Shown here: positions 1 to 6,541 of the stretch, one piece after another
How positions within the stretch are numbered: the first letter of the stretch is position 1
How the letters are laid out: each line of letters opens with the position of its first letter
Assembly (NCBI GenBank): GCA_022704885.1
Contig: JAKJFO010000159.1
Location: forward strand, 427 to 9,595
DNA length: 9,169 nucleotides
Direction of reading: 5' to 3'
Source: Candidatus Rifleibacteriota bacterium
GTDB lineage: Bacteria; Riflebacteria; Ozemobacteria; Ozemobacterales; Ozemobacteraceae
Translations under genes and position numbers: made by a program
The notes under the pieces: model-generated
Databases searched by the model: none
Seen by the model: the letters and a program-made list of their open reading frames with translations, nothing else
What the model was told of the DNA's origin: nothing

Positions 1-770
1 CCGCCGCCGTTCCAGCCGGTCCAGCCAATGCCCATGTCAAGCCAGGGATGTTCGAGCTCATTGCGCATTTTCGTGAGCATAAGCCATTTCGGCAGATCGA
101 CTTTGACGCCTTCTTTCATGTAGACCTTACCGCCCTTGACGATGAAGCCCCATGGATCCCAGAAGTCGAAGGTTTCGATCTTGAAAGAGTCGTGCCGCGA
201 GCGGTTGAGATAGAGACCGTGACTCGGAGCGACCATACCGACGGCATTCGTGTTCAGAGGCCCTTTGAGCAGCATCGCCTTAAGGGTCTTTTTAACTTCT
301 ATCTGCTTGCGGGTGCGCTGGAAAGAGCCGAGCGCGTTAACCGTAATGACGCCCTGGCGTGCGATTTCGCGCGGAACACCCTTGGCAACGAGGTCTTCGA
401 ATGCCTTGCGGTCAAGCTGCCAGGTCAGGCGCGCCTTGACCGAACCACCCTGCACCAGTGGAGCCACCGACGTGTTGCCTTCTGAGAGTCGCGAAAGATC
501 AACATCGACACTGCCTTCATCCTGTTTGGTAATCAGGTTGTAAAAAGGATTATCAGGCGTATTCATCTGACTTTTGACCGTAAACAGGGTTTCTTCGACC
601 CCGGCTTCGGCCAGCAGCAGCGAAACGGTCGCGTCAACATAGTTTTCGGAGAGGTAGACCTCGCCGCGCATGAAATAGATCATGCCGGAAACTATGATAG
701 TGATCACAGCGATTGTACATATCGTAAAGAACAGGGCGATACCCGACTTGCGGTTCGTTTTGTTTCTCAT
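1..770 (-). CDS. PilX/GspK-like type IV pilus or type II secretion minor (pseudo)pilin, 3' end outside window
   Basis: The reading frame stays open from ATG 770 to the left edge (256 codons visible). The start follows AAGGAAG (SD) at about 10 bases. The N-terminus has basic residues (MRNKTNRKSG), then one hydrophobic helix (about residues 11-33, beginning GIALFF), then a conserved-looking LLLAEAGVEE segment (about residues 51-60). This order (Lys/Arg, Gly-x-Ala-Leu, one helix, Ala/Glu-rich continuation) is the PilX_N/GspK pattern. The Gly before IAL would be the prepilin peptidase site. Position +5 is Phe, not the usual pilin Glu, as in GspK-type proteins. The rest is soluble and would face the periplasm; the last visible part is rich in Trp and Gly (FWDPWGF, WTGWNGGG). 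Inference: a minor component of a pilus or secretion pseudopilus. It has its own promoter, so it need not be co-transcribed with the acetyltransferase upstream. The family call is by pattern only. Confidence 0.6.
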   Translation of the reverse strand, partial: MRNKTNRKSGIALFFTICTIAVITIIVSGMIYFMRGEVYLSENYVDATVSLLLAEAGVEETLFTVKSQMNTPDNPFYNLITKQDEGSVDVDLSRLSEGNTSVAPLVQGGSVKARLTWQLDRKAFEDLVAKGVPREIARQGVITVNALGSFQRTRKQIEVKKTLKAMLLKGPLNTNAVGMVAPSHGLYLNRSRHDSFKIETFDFWDPWGFIVKGGKVYMKEGVKVDLPKWLMLTKMRNELEHPWLDMGIGWTGWNGG

Positions 771-805
771 AAAACCAGCTTCCTTACAAGAATCTGAGTA
801 CATTA

Positions 806-834
806 ATCATACCAGTATCCCAGCTATAACGCAA
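806..834 (-). promoter_or_regulatory. Extended -10 sigma70-like promoter for the pilin-like gene
   Basis: Read on the minus strand, TTGCGT (-35, 834-829), a 17-base spacer and TATGAT (-10, 811-806) are preceded by TGG, giving an extended -10. The predicted start near 799 leaves a leader of about 29 bases to ATG 770. Only 3 of 6 bases match in the -35 box, but the extended -10 compensates. Similarity to the consensus is seen; activity is inferred. Confidence 0.55.
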
Positions 835-915
835 GACTGAGAAGCCCGTGCAAATCTCCCTCGTGTTCAGGGTTTGGCTTGCAGCTCAAGCCGGCCACAC
901 GGCTTACTGTCACGT

Positions 916-1386
916 TCAGGAGCTCTTACCCAACAGGTCGAGGCGCAACAGCCAGCGTGGCTCGCCTTTTTGCGGATGATCAGAAAGCTCGGCCTTTTTG
1001 TAAAACCCGGCCTTTTCAATGTACAACTTTATTGCTGCCCGGTTGTCAGGGTTTACGGTCAGCTCGAGATAAGTCAGCCCGGCATCGACGGCCGATTTTA
1101 CGAGATACTTAATCAAAATAGCACCAAGTCCTTTGCCGTGCTGCGAATTATCGACGGCAAAACCAAAAACAACTGCACCATCATCGTGGATGTTACGTAA
1201 CAATACGGCTTCGGCGACCACACAATCTCCATCAAGCAGACAGAATACCGCGCCGCTGCGGGTGAACTGCGACAGATTGAAAACCGAGATACCATCGGTG
1301 CCGAACGCCTGCGCATCGATCTGCGCAATCTGTTTCAGAATCGCCCAGTCCTGCGGATCGGGCTTCAGCAGGCGATATTCACTCAT
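916..1386 (-). CDS. GNAT-family N-acetyltransferase
   Basis: This 156-residue protein has the usual GNAT length and layout. Beta-strand 4 (AVVFGFAVDN, 71-80) leads into the acetyl-CoA pyrophosphate loop QHGKGLG (82-88). That loop is followed by a helix, a strand (LTYLELTV, 104-111), and the family ending N-x-x-A-x-x-LY-x-K-x-GF (Asn115 to Phe128). Tyr122 of that block is the usual general acid. In the R/Q-x-x-G-x-G loop the first position is His83 instead of Arg or Gln, with a Gln one residue earlier. The enzyme should transfer an acetyl group from acetyl-CoA to an amine in the cytoplasm. The target (protein N-terminus, amino acid, antibiotic or other) cannot be read from the sequence. Its ATG overlaps the stop of the upstream propeller gene in ATGA, so translation is probably coupled and the two proteins may act together. 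No separate SD is needed. Confidence 0.85.
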   Translation of the reverse strand: MSEYRLLKPDPQDWAILKQIAQIDAQAFGTDGISVFNLSQFTRSGAVFCLLDGDCVVAEAVLLRNIHDDGAVVFGFAVDNSQHGKGLGAILIKYLVKSAVDAGLTYLELTVNPDNRAAIKLYIEKAGFYKKAELSDHPQKGEPRWLLRLDLLGKSS

Positions 1387-3314
1387 TCCGCACCTTTGCC
1401 TGTTCCTGTTGTAGTGACTGCGGCGATACAGCTGAGGGCTTCATCGGCAAGCACAATCATGCTCATTTTACGATGACAGGGCAGCATCTTCTTCAGCTTG
1501 TGCGGCGAAGTATAACGTGCCAGAACCTGTCCCTCGCTGCTGATCAGCCCCAGCTGATCGAGATCGGTTCCGATCAGCACGCCGATTTCATGTGCGGTCA
1601 TGAAGGCAGGACGACCGGTCAGTGTAACTTTGTACAGCTCGCCGCTACGCCGGTTCAAGACTGTAACATCTTCACTTTCGCATGCCACAAAAAGTGTTTC
1701 AAACTCGCGATTGTATTCTATCAGCGTAATCACACCCTCGAGCTGGTAGGAAAAGATGACTTCAAGATCGAGACTGTAGATAAGCACGCGGCCAGTGCCG
1801 TCGCCGCACAGAATGAATTCGCCGTTCGAGCTGAGATTGCAGCAGCTGATGCTGTTGTCAAATTCAATGCATTTCTCGATATCGCCTTCTGAAGTCAGAA
1901 GATACAAAGCCCTTTCAGAACGCAGCAAAAGCTTGTCGCCCACTACACTGAAACTCGTGATGCGCTCCTCGATATCGAGCTGATGAGAAAAATGGTCTGA
2001 AGACATATAAAACTTGCACTTGCCCAGGCTGTCGAGCAAAACCATGGCAGCGTCAGAAAAAAGATGAACGCGCTTGAACTGCCCGAAAAATTTGAAAATT
2101 TCGCTGCCCGACAGATCGAATCCCATGACACCCGCCGAAGTAACGACCACTGCCATATCTGCCTCTGAAGAAACCGCGAGGTCAATCACTCTGGTGCCAC
2201 TCAACCGGTTGTTCCAAACCTCTTCGCCAAGATCGTTGATGCAAAACAGCTTTTCGCCGCCATCCCAGGCGAGGCAGTATTCAACTCCGTCCTGCCCTTT
2301 CCAGATATATACTTTTGACTGCTGCTCGTCACTGCCAACCAGATCGATGTTCCAGACCTTCATGAACGAAGCTTTATGCGTCGCCGGCAATGGTTTGGGA
2401 ACCGCGTCTTTGAACACCACGCGATTACCGGCCTGACCGGTATTCTGGCCCAGCATGCCGATTTCGCCACGTTCAGTCGCGTAATAGATAGCAGAACCGT
2501 CAGCACTGATACATGCCTTGAGCAGTCGATCCGGCATGTGGTGCTCCCAGATTGGCAGACCGTTGCTGTCGAGTTTTACCAGCTGCCCGCCGGCACTGTA
2601 GGCCAGCGATTCGCCACTTTTTGAGGCGTATGAGACACCGGTGAGATCACTGCCGAAAGCCCCTTTCCAGATGCCCGAGCCGCGCAGCAGATTCATACAG
2701 AATATATGCCCACGAGCAGACAGAGCCAGGGCAACGTTGCCATCTGTGCTGAGAGAAATTGAGACGATCCGGTCAAGGCCCATGAAGGCGTCTAAGGGGC
2801 GACCTGCCTGGTTAACGGCCCCGAGGCCTTCACCGCGGTCATCCGCACAGGGAAAGGCCACACACTCGCCGCCGCCGGAAATGGCAAGGTCAGAAGGCCG
2901 TTTCATCAGATTGCGATACGCCCACATAACGCGCAAACTCCGATTGGTCCCGATTATTGCCGGATCAGAAGTAACAAAGCAGAACATCTCACCGCTGGCA
3001 CTGATGCGACCGAGAACAGCCGGGAAAGGCCTTTTTCGCCAGAGAGTCGCTCCCTCCTGACCAAAAAGCACCGAGTGCTTGTCATTATCGACGGCAAGCA
3101 CTTCGAGCGTGTCTGCCAGAGAAATGCTGACGAGATCATAGCCTGTTTTGCGATGCCAGAGCTCCTGCCCACTGTGGTTGAACAGACGCAGCTCACTGTC
3201 TTTGTCGTAGACGGCAAAGCTGTTATGGTCGCTGGTAAATTCGACCAGACGAAGGCCGGCAATCTGTATCTGCCATGCTTTCTGATAACTTGTCTGTTCA
3301 GTCTTCTCTGACAT
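1383..3314 (-). CDS. Cytoplasmic beta-propeller (PQQ/WD40-like repeat) protein of unknown function
   Basis: This 643-residue protein has no signal peptide or membrane helix. It is built from about nine or ten degenerate repeats of 40-60 residues. Many end in a turn of the form D/N-x-x-G-x-x-hydrophobic-W, as in PQQ-type blades: LFNHSGQELW, LFGQEGATLW, KLDSNGLPIW, CINDLGEEVW, GFDLSGSEIF, LNRRSGELY, LISSEGQVLA. A less repetitive stretch near residues 300-340 suggests two propellers in tandem. Such proteins usually serve as protein-interaction platforms; no catalytic motif is visible. I chose ATG 3314. A TTG at 3338 would add eight residues but has no SD, while ATG 3314 has a weak GGGT. It is the first gene of a two-gene unit, its stop overlapping the acetyltransferase start by 4 bases. 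It could bind the acetyltransferase or its target, which is inference. The fold is fairly sure and the function unknown. Confidence 0.8.
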   Translation of the reverse strand: MSEKTEQTSYQKAWQIQIAGLRLVEFTSDHNSFAVYDKDSELRLFNHSGQELWHRKTGYDLVSISLADTLEVLAVDNDKHSVLFGQEGATLWRKRPFPAVLGRISASGEMFCFVTSDPAIIGTNRSLRVMWAYRNLMKRPSDLAISGGGECVAFPCADDRGEGLGAVNQAGRPLDAFMGLDRIVSISLSTDGNVALALSARGHIFCMNLLRGSGIWKGAFGSDLTGVSYASKSGESLAYSAGGQLVKLDSNGLPIWEHHMPDRLLKACISADGSAIYYATERGEIGMLGQNTGQAGNRVVFKDAVPKPLPATHKASFMKVWNIDLVGSDEQQSKVYIWKGQDGVEYCLAWDGGEKLFCINDLGEEVWNNRLSGTRVIDLAVSSEADMAVVVTSAGVMGFDLSGSEIFKFFGQFKRVHLFSDAAMVLLDSLGKCKFYMSSDHFSHQLDIEERITSFSVVGDKLLLRSERALYLLTSEGDIEKCIEFDNSISCCNLSSNGEFILCGDGTGRVLIYSLDLEVIFSYQLEGVITLIEYNREFETLFVACESEDVTVLNRRSGELYKVTLTGRPAFMTAHEIGVLIGTDLDQLGLISSEGQVLARYTSPHKLKKMLPCHRKMSMIVLADEALSCIAAVTTTGTGKGAE

Positions 3315-3378
3315 GCTACCCAATTTACTGTGTTTCAACGTTTATGCAAAGATACCATATGCCGCCCCTCAATTCGAT

Positions 3379-3407
3379 TTATTTGTGCAGCAATCTTCTG
3401 GTATACT
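3379..3407 (+). promoter_or_regulatory. Possible extended -10 promoter for the exported orphan gene
   Basis: TGG followed by TATACT (3402-3407) is a good extended -10 (5 of 6 matches). The -35 position (3379-3384, TTATTT) matches poorly at a 17-base spacing. A start near 3414 would give a leader of about 22 bases. The -10 overlaps the first of two GTATACTT repeats. No convincing promoter was found on the opposite strand for the propeller gene in the same 122-base gap. Confidence 0.4.
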
Positions 3408-3426
3408 TTAAAAAAATCGTATACTT
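3401..3426 (+). repeat. Two GTATACTT direct repeats 18 bases apart, possible operator
   Basis: GTATACTT occurs at 3401-3408 and again at 3419-3426, separated by an A/T-rich 10-base stretch. GTATAC is itself palindromic, and 18 bases is somewhat under two helical turns, so a dimeric regulator could bind both. The first copy contains the candidate -10 box; the second ends just before the SD (GGAG, 3428-3431). The repeats are seen; the regulatory role is inferred. Confidence 0.35.
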
Positions 3427-3436
3427 CGGAGTTGCC

Positions 3437-4795
3437 ATGAAAAAGCGAAAAAACATTCTGCGAATACTCTTCGCCATTGTACTCCCCCTGGGAATCTACG
3501 CGACGGCAATGTCTCAGCTTGGCCCGACCATAGCGACCAATGGGGTCTGGCAGGGCGCAAGCTCCTTTCAGGTCGTTCAGGCAAAAATCGACGACAACCT
3601 CGAACGAGTGTGTCTTCCACGCATTGAATTCGACGACGAGATTGACCAGGAAATGCTAAAACAGACGATCAGAGAGGGAATCCCCACTCAGAATGCCGTA
3701 TTTCAACTTTATCATGACGGCCTCGGCCGGCCCAAAAAAGAGAACGGCATGTATTACGCATCAGACGTTTTTCTTAAAGACCTGAAAATGACTTACACAG
3801 CTTATCTGCGTCGCGCCGGTTACAGATTCAAAGTCAGCCGTACCCCTGCCTACGAAGACAAGGAACTGCTGCGTGGCGTTTTATACAGCGACCATATCAC
3901 CACCCGCATGGCCGAACTGGACAAGCAGGAAAAAGAGGATAAAGACAAGGATAACAAACCTGAAACACCGCGCAACATCTCAACGATGCGCGTTACCACG
4001 ATCTATGATGTATTGCCCAAAGGTGTAATCCCTCCCCGTATCCGCAAGCAGCAGGAAGAAATCGCGCGTCGCATCGCCGAGCTCAAGAACCGGCCATACG
4101 AAACTGAAATCGTGCAGATCGATCCGTTGCGCTGGGCCACTGGCCGCATGGGTCTGATTCGTGAAGATGGCGTCATCAGCGGCGCCAACGTCGAAGGGCA
4201 AAAGCCAGAGCTTGTCATCCTGCCGCCAGAGCAACCCGGCTGGCTTACGCCAAAGATGATCGGCGAGCTCGACGGGCAACCCTGCGAATTCGTTCTGCAC
4301 CGCTATGCCAACGGCCTTGAAGTGATTCAGAATTCGCGCTATCTGGTGCGCGACATCTATTTCAGCAAATGGAAACTGAGCTGGGAAGAATGGCTGGCGA
4401 AGCACGGTGTCAAATACGTCGAACCCGATCTGCTGCCCGATTTTGCCAGCGGCACCATTGCCCTGGAAGTCAAGCTGGTATCAGGCAAATTCAACAGTTT
4501 ACGGGCACCGGTTCTCTGCGATATCGATTTTGCCAAATCGAGCAAACTGGTGGGTCTGAACGAATGTTTCAGAGTGTTTCCACCCGACCCGCGCCCCAAC
4601 AACTTCGTGCAGTTCGCGAACAAGTTCAACGAGCTGTTCAAAGGCAAAGAAGCTGACGTCTCGATTCTCGTCTGCCCTGATGGCCAGCCTTACACCGAAA
4701 TTGGTCAGCGCCGGGCAAGACGCATCTACTTTCCCGAGTTCAAGGCGACTCTCGACATGGTTCAGAATCAGGTACTGACCGGACAGCTCAGATAA
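3437..4795 (+). CDS. Exported or membrane-anchored protein of unknown function
   Basis: I do not recognise this 452-residue protein. The N-terminus is a clear export signal: MKKRKNILR, then a hydrophobic core (about 10-21), then Ala-Thr-Ala (22-24), which fits signal peptidase I cleavage before Met25. It could also stay uncleaved as an anchor. The mature part has mixed alpha/beta character, with a highly charged linker at about 158-180 (Lys/Glu/Asp runs such as KQEKEDKDKD) and a charged helix at about 202-217. The end (VSILVCPDGQPYTEIGQ and what follows) loosely recalls the ExbD/TolR periplasmic pattern 'I..D..v.y', which is too weak for a call. ATG 3437 was chosen because GGAG (3428-3431) lies 5 bases upstream and it precedes the signal peptide; the frame opens earlier, at 3275, but that part is not protein-like. 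It starts divergently from the propeller gene and lies 60 bases before pruA on the same strand. A functional link to pruA is not evident. Confidence 0.8.
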   Translation: MKKRKNILRILFAIVLPLGIYATAMSQLGPTIATNGVWQGASSFQVVQAKIDDNLERVCLPRIEFDDEIDQEMLKQTIREGIPTQNAVFQLYHDGLGRPKKENGMYYASDVFLKDLKMTYTAYLRRAGYRFKVSRTPAYEDKELLRGVLYSDHITTRMAELDKQEKEDKDKDNKPETPRNISTMRVTTIYDVLPKGVIPPRIRKQQEEIARRIAELKNRPYETEIVQIDPLRWATGRMGLIREDGVISGANVEGQKPELVILPPEQPGWLTPKMIGELDGQPCEFVLHRYANGLEVIQNSRYLVRDIYFSKWKLSWEEWLAKHGVKYVEPDLLPDFASGTIALEVKLVSGKFNSLRAPVLCDIDFAKSSKLVGLNECFRVFPPDPRPNNFVQFANKFNELFKGKEADVSILVCPDGQPYTEIGQRRARRIYFPEFKATLDMVQNQVLTGQLR

Positions 4796-4804
4796 TTTGA
4801 CTTG

Positions 4805-4822
4805 TACTGCAATGATGCAGTA
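4805..4822 (+). promoter_or_regulatory. 7-bp inverted repeat between the orphan gene and pruA
   Basis: TACTGCA (4805-4811), loop ATGA, TGCAGTA (4816-4822) form a perfect 7-bp hairpin or dyad, followed by GTTTT (4823-4827). It could be an operator, a weak terminator or a leader hairpin for pruA. A TTGACT (-35-like, 4797-4802, 5 of 6 matches) lies just before it, but the box 18 bases further on (TAGTTT, 4821-4826) is a poor -10. If that promoter is real, the dyad sits between its boxes, a typical repressor position. The dyad is seen; its role is uncertain. Confidence 0.35.
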
Positions 4823-4855
4823 GTTTTAGCAACAATCAAATCTGTGGAGGAAATG

Positions 4856-6484
4856 ATGAACAACGCGATTTTTAAAATGGTTGCCCCTGCGAATGAACCT
4901 ATTTACGGTTATCTGAAAGGTTCTAAAGAGGAAAAGGCGCTCACCGCCGAACTGCAGAGACAATCAGAAACTGTCATCGAAATTCCCCTGATTATCGACG
5001 GAAAAGAAGTCAAAACCGGCAAAATCGGTGAATTCAGAAATCCTTGTGATCACAAACAGGTTCTTGCGCGTTATCACATGGCGACCGAAAAAGAAGTTAA
5101 AATGGCAATCGACGCCGCCTGCAAAGCCCAGAAAAGTTGGGAAAACGTTCCCTGGCAGGACCGCGCCGCCATCGCCATGAAAATTGCACGCCTGCTCGCC
5201 GAAAAATACCGCTATCGCGTAAACGCGGCCACAATGCTGGGACAGGGCAAAAACATCTACCAGGCCGAGATCGACTCAGCCTGCGAAACTATTGATTTTT
5301 TGAGGTTCAACGCCAGTTTTATGGCACAGATTTATTCTGAACAGCCGAATTCTGACGTCGGCCAGATGAACCGCCTTGAATACCGGCCGCTCGAGGGTTT
5401 CGTATTTGCGGTTTCGCCATTCAACTTTACTGCCATCGCCTCGAACCTGAGCATGTCACCGGCGATCATGGGCAACGTCGTCGTCTGGAAACCAGCGACC
5501 ACTGCGATTCTCTCTAACTATTACCTGATGCAGATATATAAGGAAGCCGGGCTGCCCGATGGCGTCATCAACTTTCTGCCCGGCTCTGGCGCTACCATCG
5601 GTGGCGCTGTGTTTGCCGACCCGCGTCTCGCCGGCATTCACTTCACCGGCTCGACCTGGACCTTCAACTCGCTATGGAACAGCATTTCACAAAATCTCGC
5701 CAACTACCGCTCATACCCCAAAATAGTTGGCGAAACCGGCGGCAAAGACTTTATCTTCATTCATGAATCAGCCGATATCGAAGCTGCCGCAGTCGGCATC
5801 GTCAGAGGTGCCTTCGAATTTCAGGGTCAGAAGTGCTCGGCATGTTCACGTGTCTATGCGCCGGCGTCAAAATGGCCCGATCTGAAAAACCGCATTCTCA
5901 ACATACTCGCCGACATCAAAATGGGTGATGTGCGCGATTACAAAAACTTTGTCAATGCCGTAATCGACGAAAAATCATTCGATTCGATCATGGGCTACAT
6001 CGAAAAGGCCAAAGCCGACAAGTCATGCAAAATTCTGGCCGGCGGCAAAGGCGACAAGTCGAAAGGCTACTTTATCGAGCCTACAGTGATTGAAAGCAGC
6101 GATCCGAATTCTTTGACCATGCGCGAAGAAATCTTTGGTCCGGTAGTAACCGTATATGTTTACGAAGACAGCAAATTCGAAGAGACCCTGCAGCGGTGCG
6201 ATCAGACCTCGCCATACGCCCTGACCGGCGCCGTTTTCGCCCGCGACCGGCTGGCCGTTCTCAAAGCCTGCGAAATGCTCAAATACGCAGCCGGCAACTT
6301 TTACATCAATGACAAATGCTCAGGCGCCGTTGTCGGAATGCAGCCGTTCGGCGGCGCCCGCGGCTCGGGCACCAACGACAAGGCCGGCTGCATGCTCAAC
6401 CTCATCCGCTGGACATCACCGCGCGCCATCAAAGAAAATTACATGCCGCCAACCGACTACAGCTATCCATACATGAAAGACTGA
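4856..6484 (+). CDS. pruA: L-glutamate gamma-semialdehyde dehydrogenase (1-pyrroline-5-carboxylate dehydrogenase)
   Basis: This is a complete 542-residue aldehyde dehydrogenase. It oxidises glutamate-gamma-semialdehyde (open form of P5C) to glutamate with NAD+, the second step of proline breakdown and part of ornithine/arginine breakdown. Visible motifs are VSPFNF (186-191), WKP (211-213, cofactor-binding Lys212), the catalytic Glu293 in GETGGKD, the nucleophile Cys327 in FQGQKCSACSR, INDK (484-487) and QPFGG (496-500). The Glu-Cys spacing of 34 equals that I recall for human ALDH4A1 (Glu314, Cys348). Length and motifs fit the stand-alone, eukaryote-like P5CDH type (TIGR01236-like), not the C-terminal half of PutA. 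I chose ATG 4856 because GGAGG (4846-4850) lies 5 bases before it; the adjacent ATG 4853 would leave only 2, and a TTG at 4802 has no SD. No proline dehydrogenase gene is in the window, so the P5C-producing enzyme must be encoded elsewhere. The gene ends 9 bases before a strong terminator. Confidence 0.95.
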   Translation: MNNAIFKMVAPANEPIYGYLKGSKEEKALTAELQRQSETVIEIPLIIDGKEVKTGKIGEFRNPCDHKQVLARYHMATEKEVKMAIDAACKAQKSWENVPWQDRAAIAMKIARLLAEKYRYRVNAATMLGQGKNIYQAEIDSACETIDFLRFNASFMAQIYSEQPNSDVGQMNRLEYRPLEGFVFAVSPFNFTAIASNLSMSPAIMGNVVVWKPATTAILSNYYLMQIYKEAGLPDGVINFLPGSGATIGGAVFADPRLAGIHFTGSTWTFNSLWNSISQNLANYRSYPKIVGETGGKDFIFIHESADIEAAAVGIVRGAFEFQGQKCSACSRVYAPASKWPDLKNRILNILADIKMGDVRDYKNFVNAVIDEKSFDSIMGYIEKAKADKSCKILAGGKGDKSKGYFIEPTVIESSDPNSLTMREEIFGPVVTVYVYEDSKFEETLQRCDQTSPYALTGAVFARDRLAVLKACEMLKYAAGNFYINDKCSGAVVGMQPFGGARGSGTNDKAGCMLNLIRWTSPRAIKENYMPPTDYSYPYMKD

Positions 6485-6493
6485 GACTAACGT

Positions 6494-6528
6494 AAAACCC
6501 CGCTGTCAGATACTGACAGCGGGGTTTT
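6494..6528. terminator. Bidirectional intrinsic terminator between pruA and the lyase pseudogene
   Basis: AAAACCCCGCTGTCAG (6494-6509) pairs perfectly with 6513-6528 around a 3-base ATA loop. The stem is 16 bp, GC-rich at its centre, and ends in A runs on the left and T runs on the right (TTTTT at 6525-6529). It therefore works as a hairpin plus U-tract in both directions. It lies 9 bases after the pruA stop and 13 bases after the lyase stop (on the other strand), fitting a shared terminator for convergent genes. Confidence 0.9.
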
Positions 6529-6541
6529 TGCCATTCTGAGA

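Noticed and set aside
48..485. Plus-strand open frame of 145 codons
   Set aside because: It lies opposite the pilin-like gene, which has a clear start, SD, promoter and family pattern; the plus frame shows no protein-like motifs.
888..905. AAGCCG...CGGCTT hairpin after the GNAT gene
   Set aside because: The stem is only 6 bp and no T-run follows on the minus strand, so it is not a convincing terminator.
874..1200. Plus-strand open frame of 108 codons
   Set aside because: It is antisense to the GNAT gene, whose motifs are clear on the minus strand.
3315..3338. TTG at 3338 as the start of the propeller gene
   Set aside because: No SD precedes it, and ATG 3314 in the same frame gives a complete first strand.
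4802..4855. TTG 4802 or ATG 4853 as the start of pruA
   Set aside because: TTG 4802 has no SD and runs through the hairpin; ATG 4853 is only 2 bases from GGAGG, while ATG 4856 has a normal 5-base spacing.
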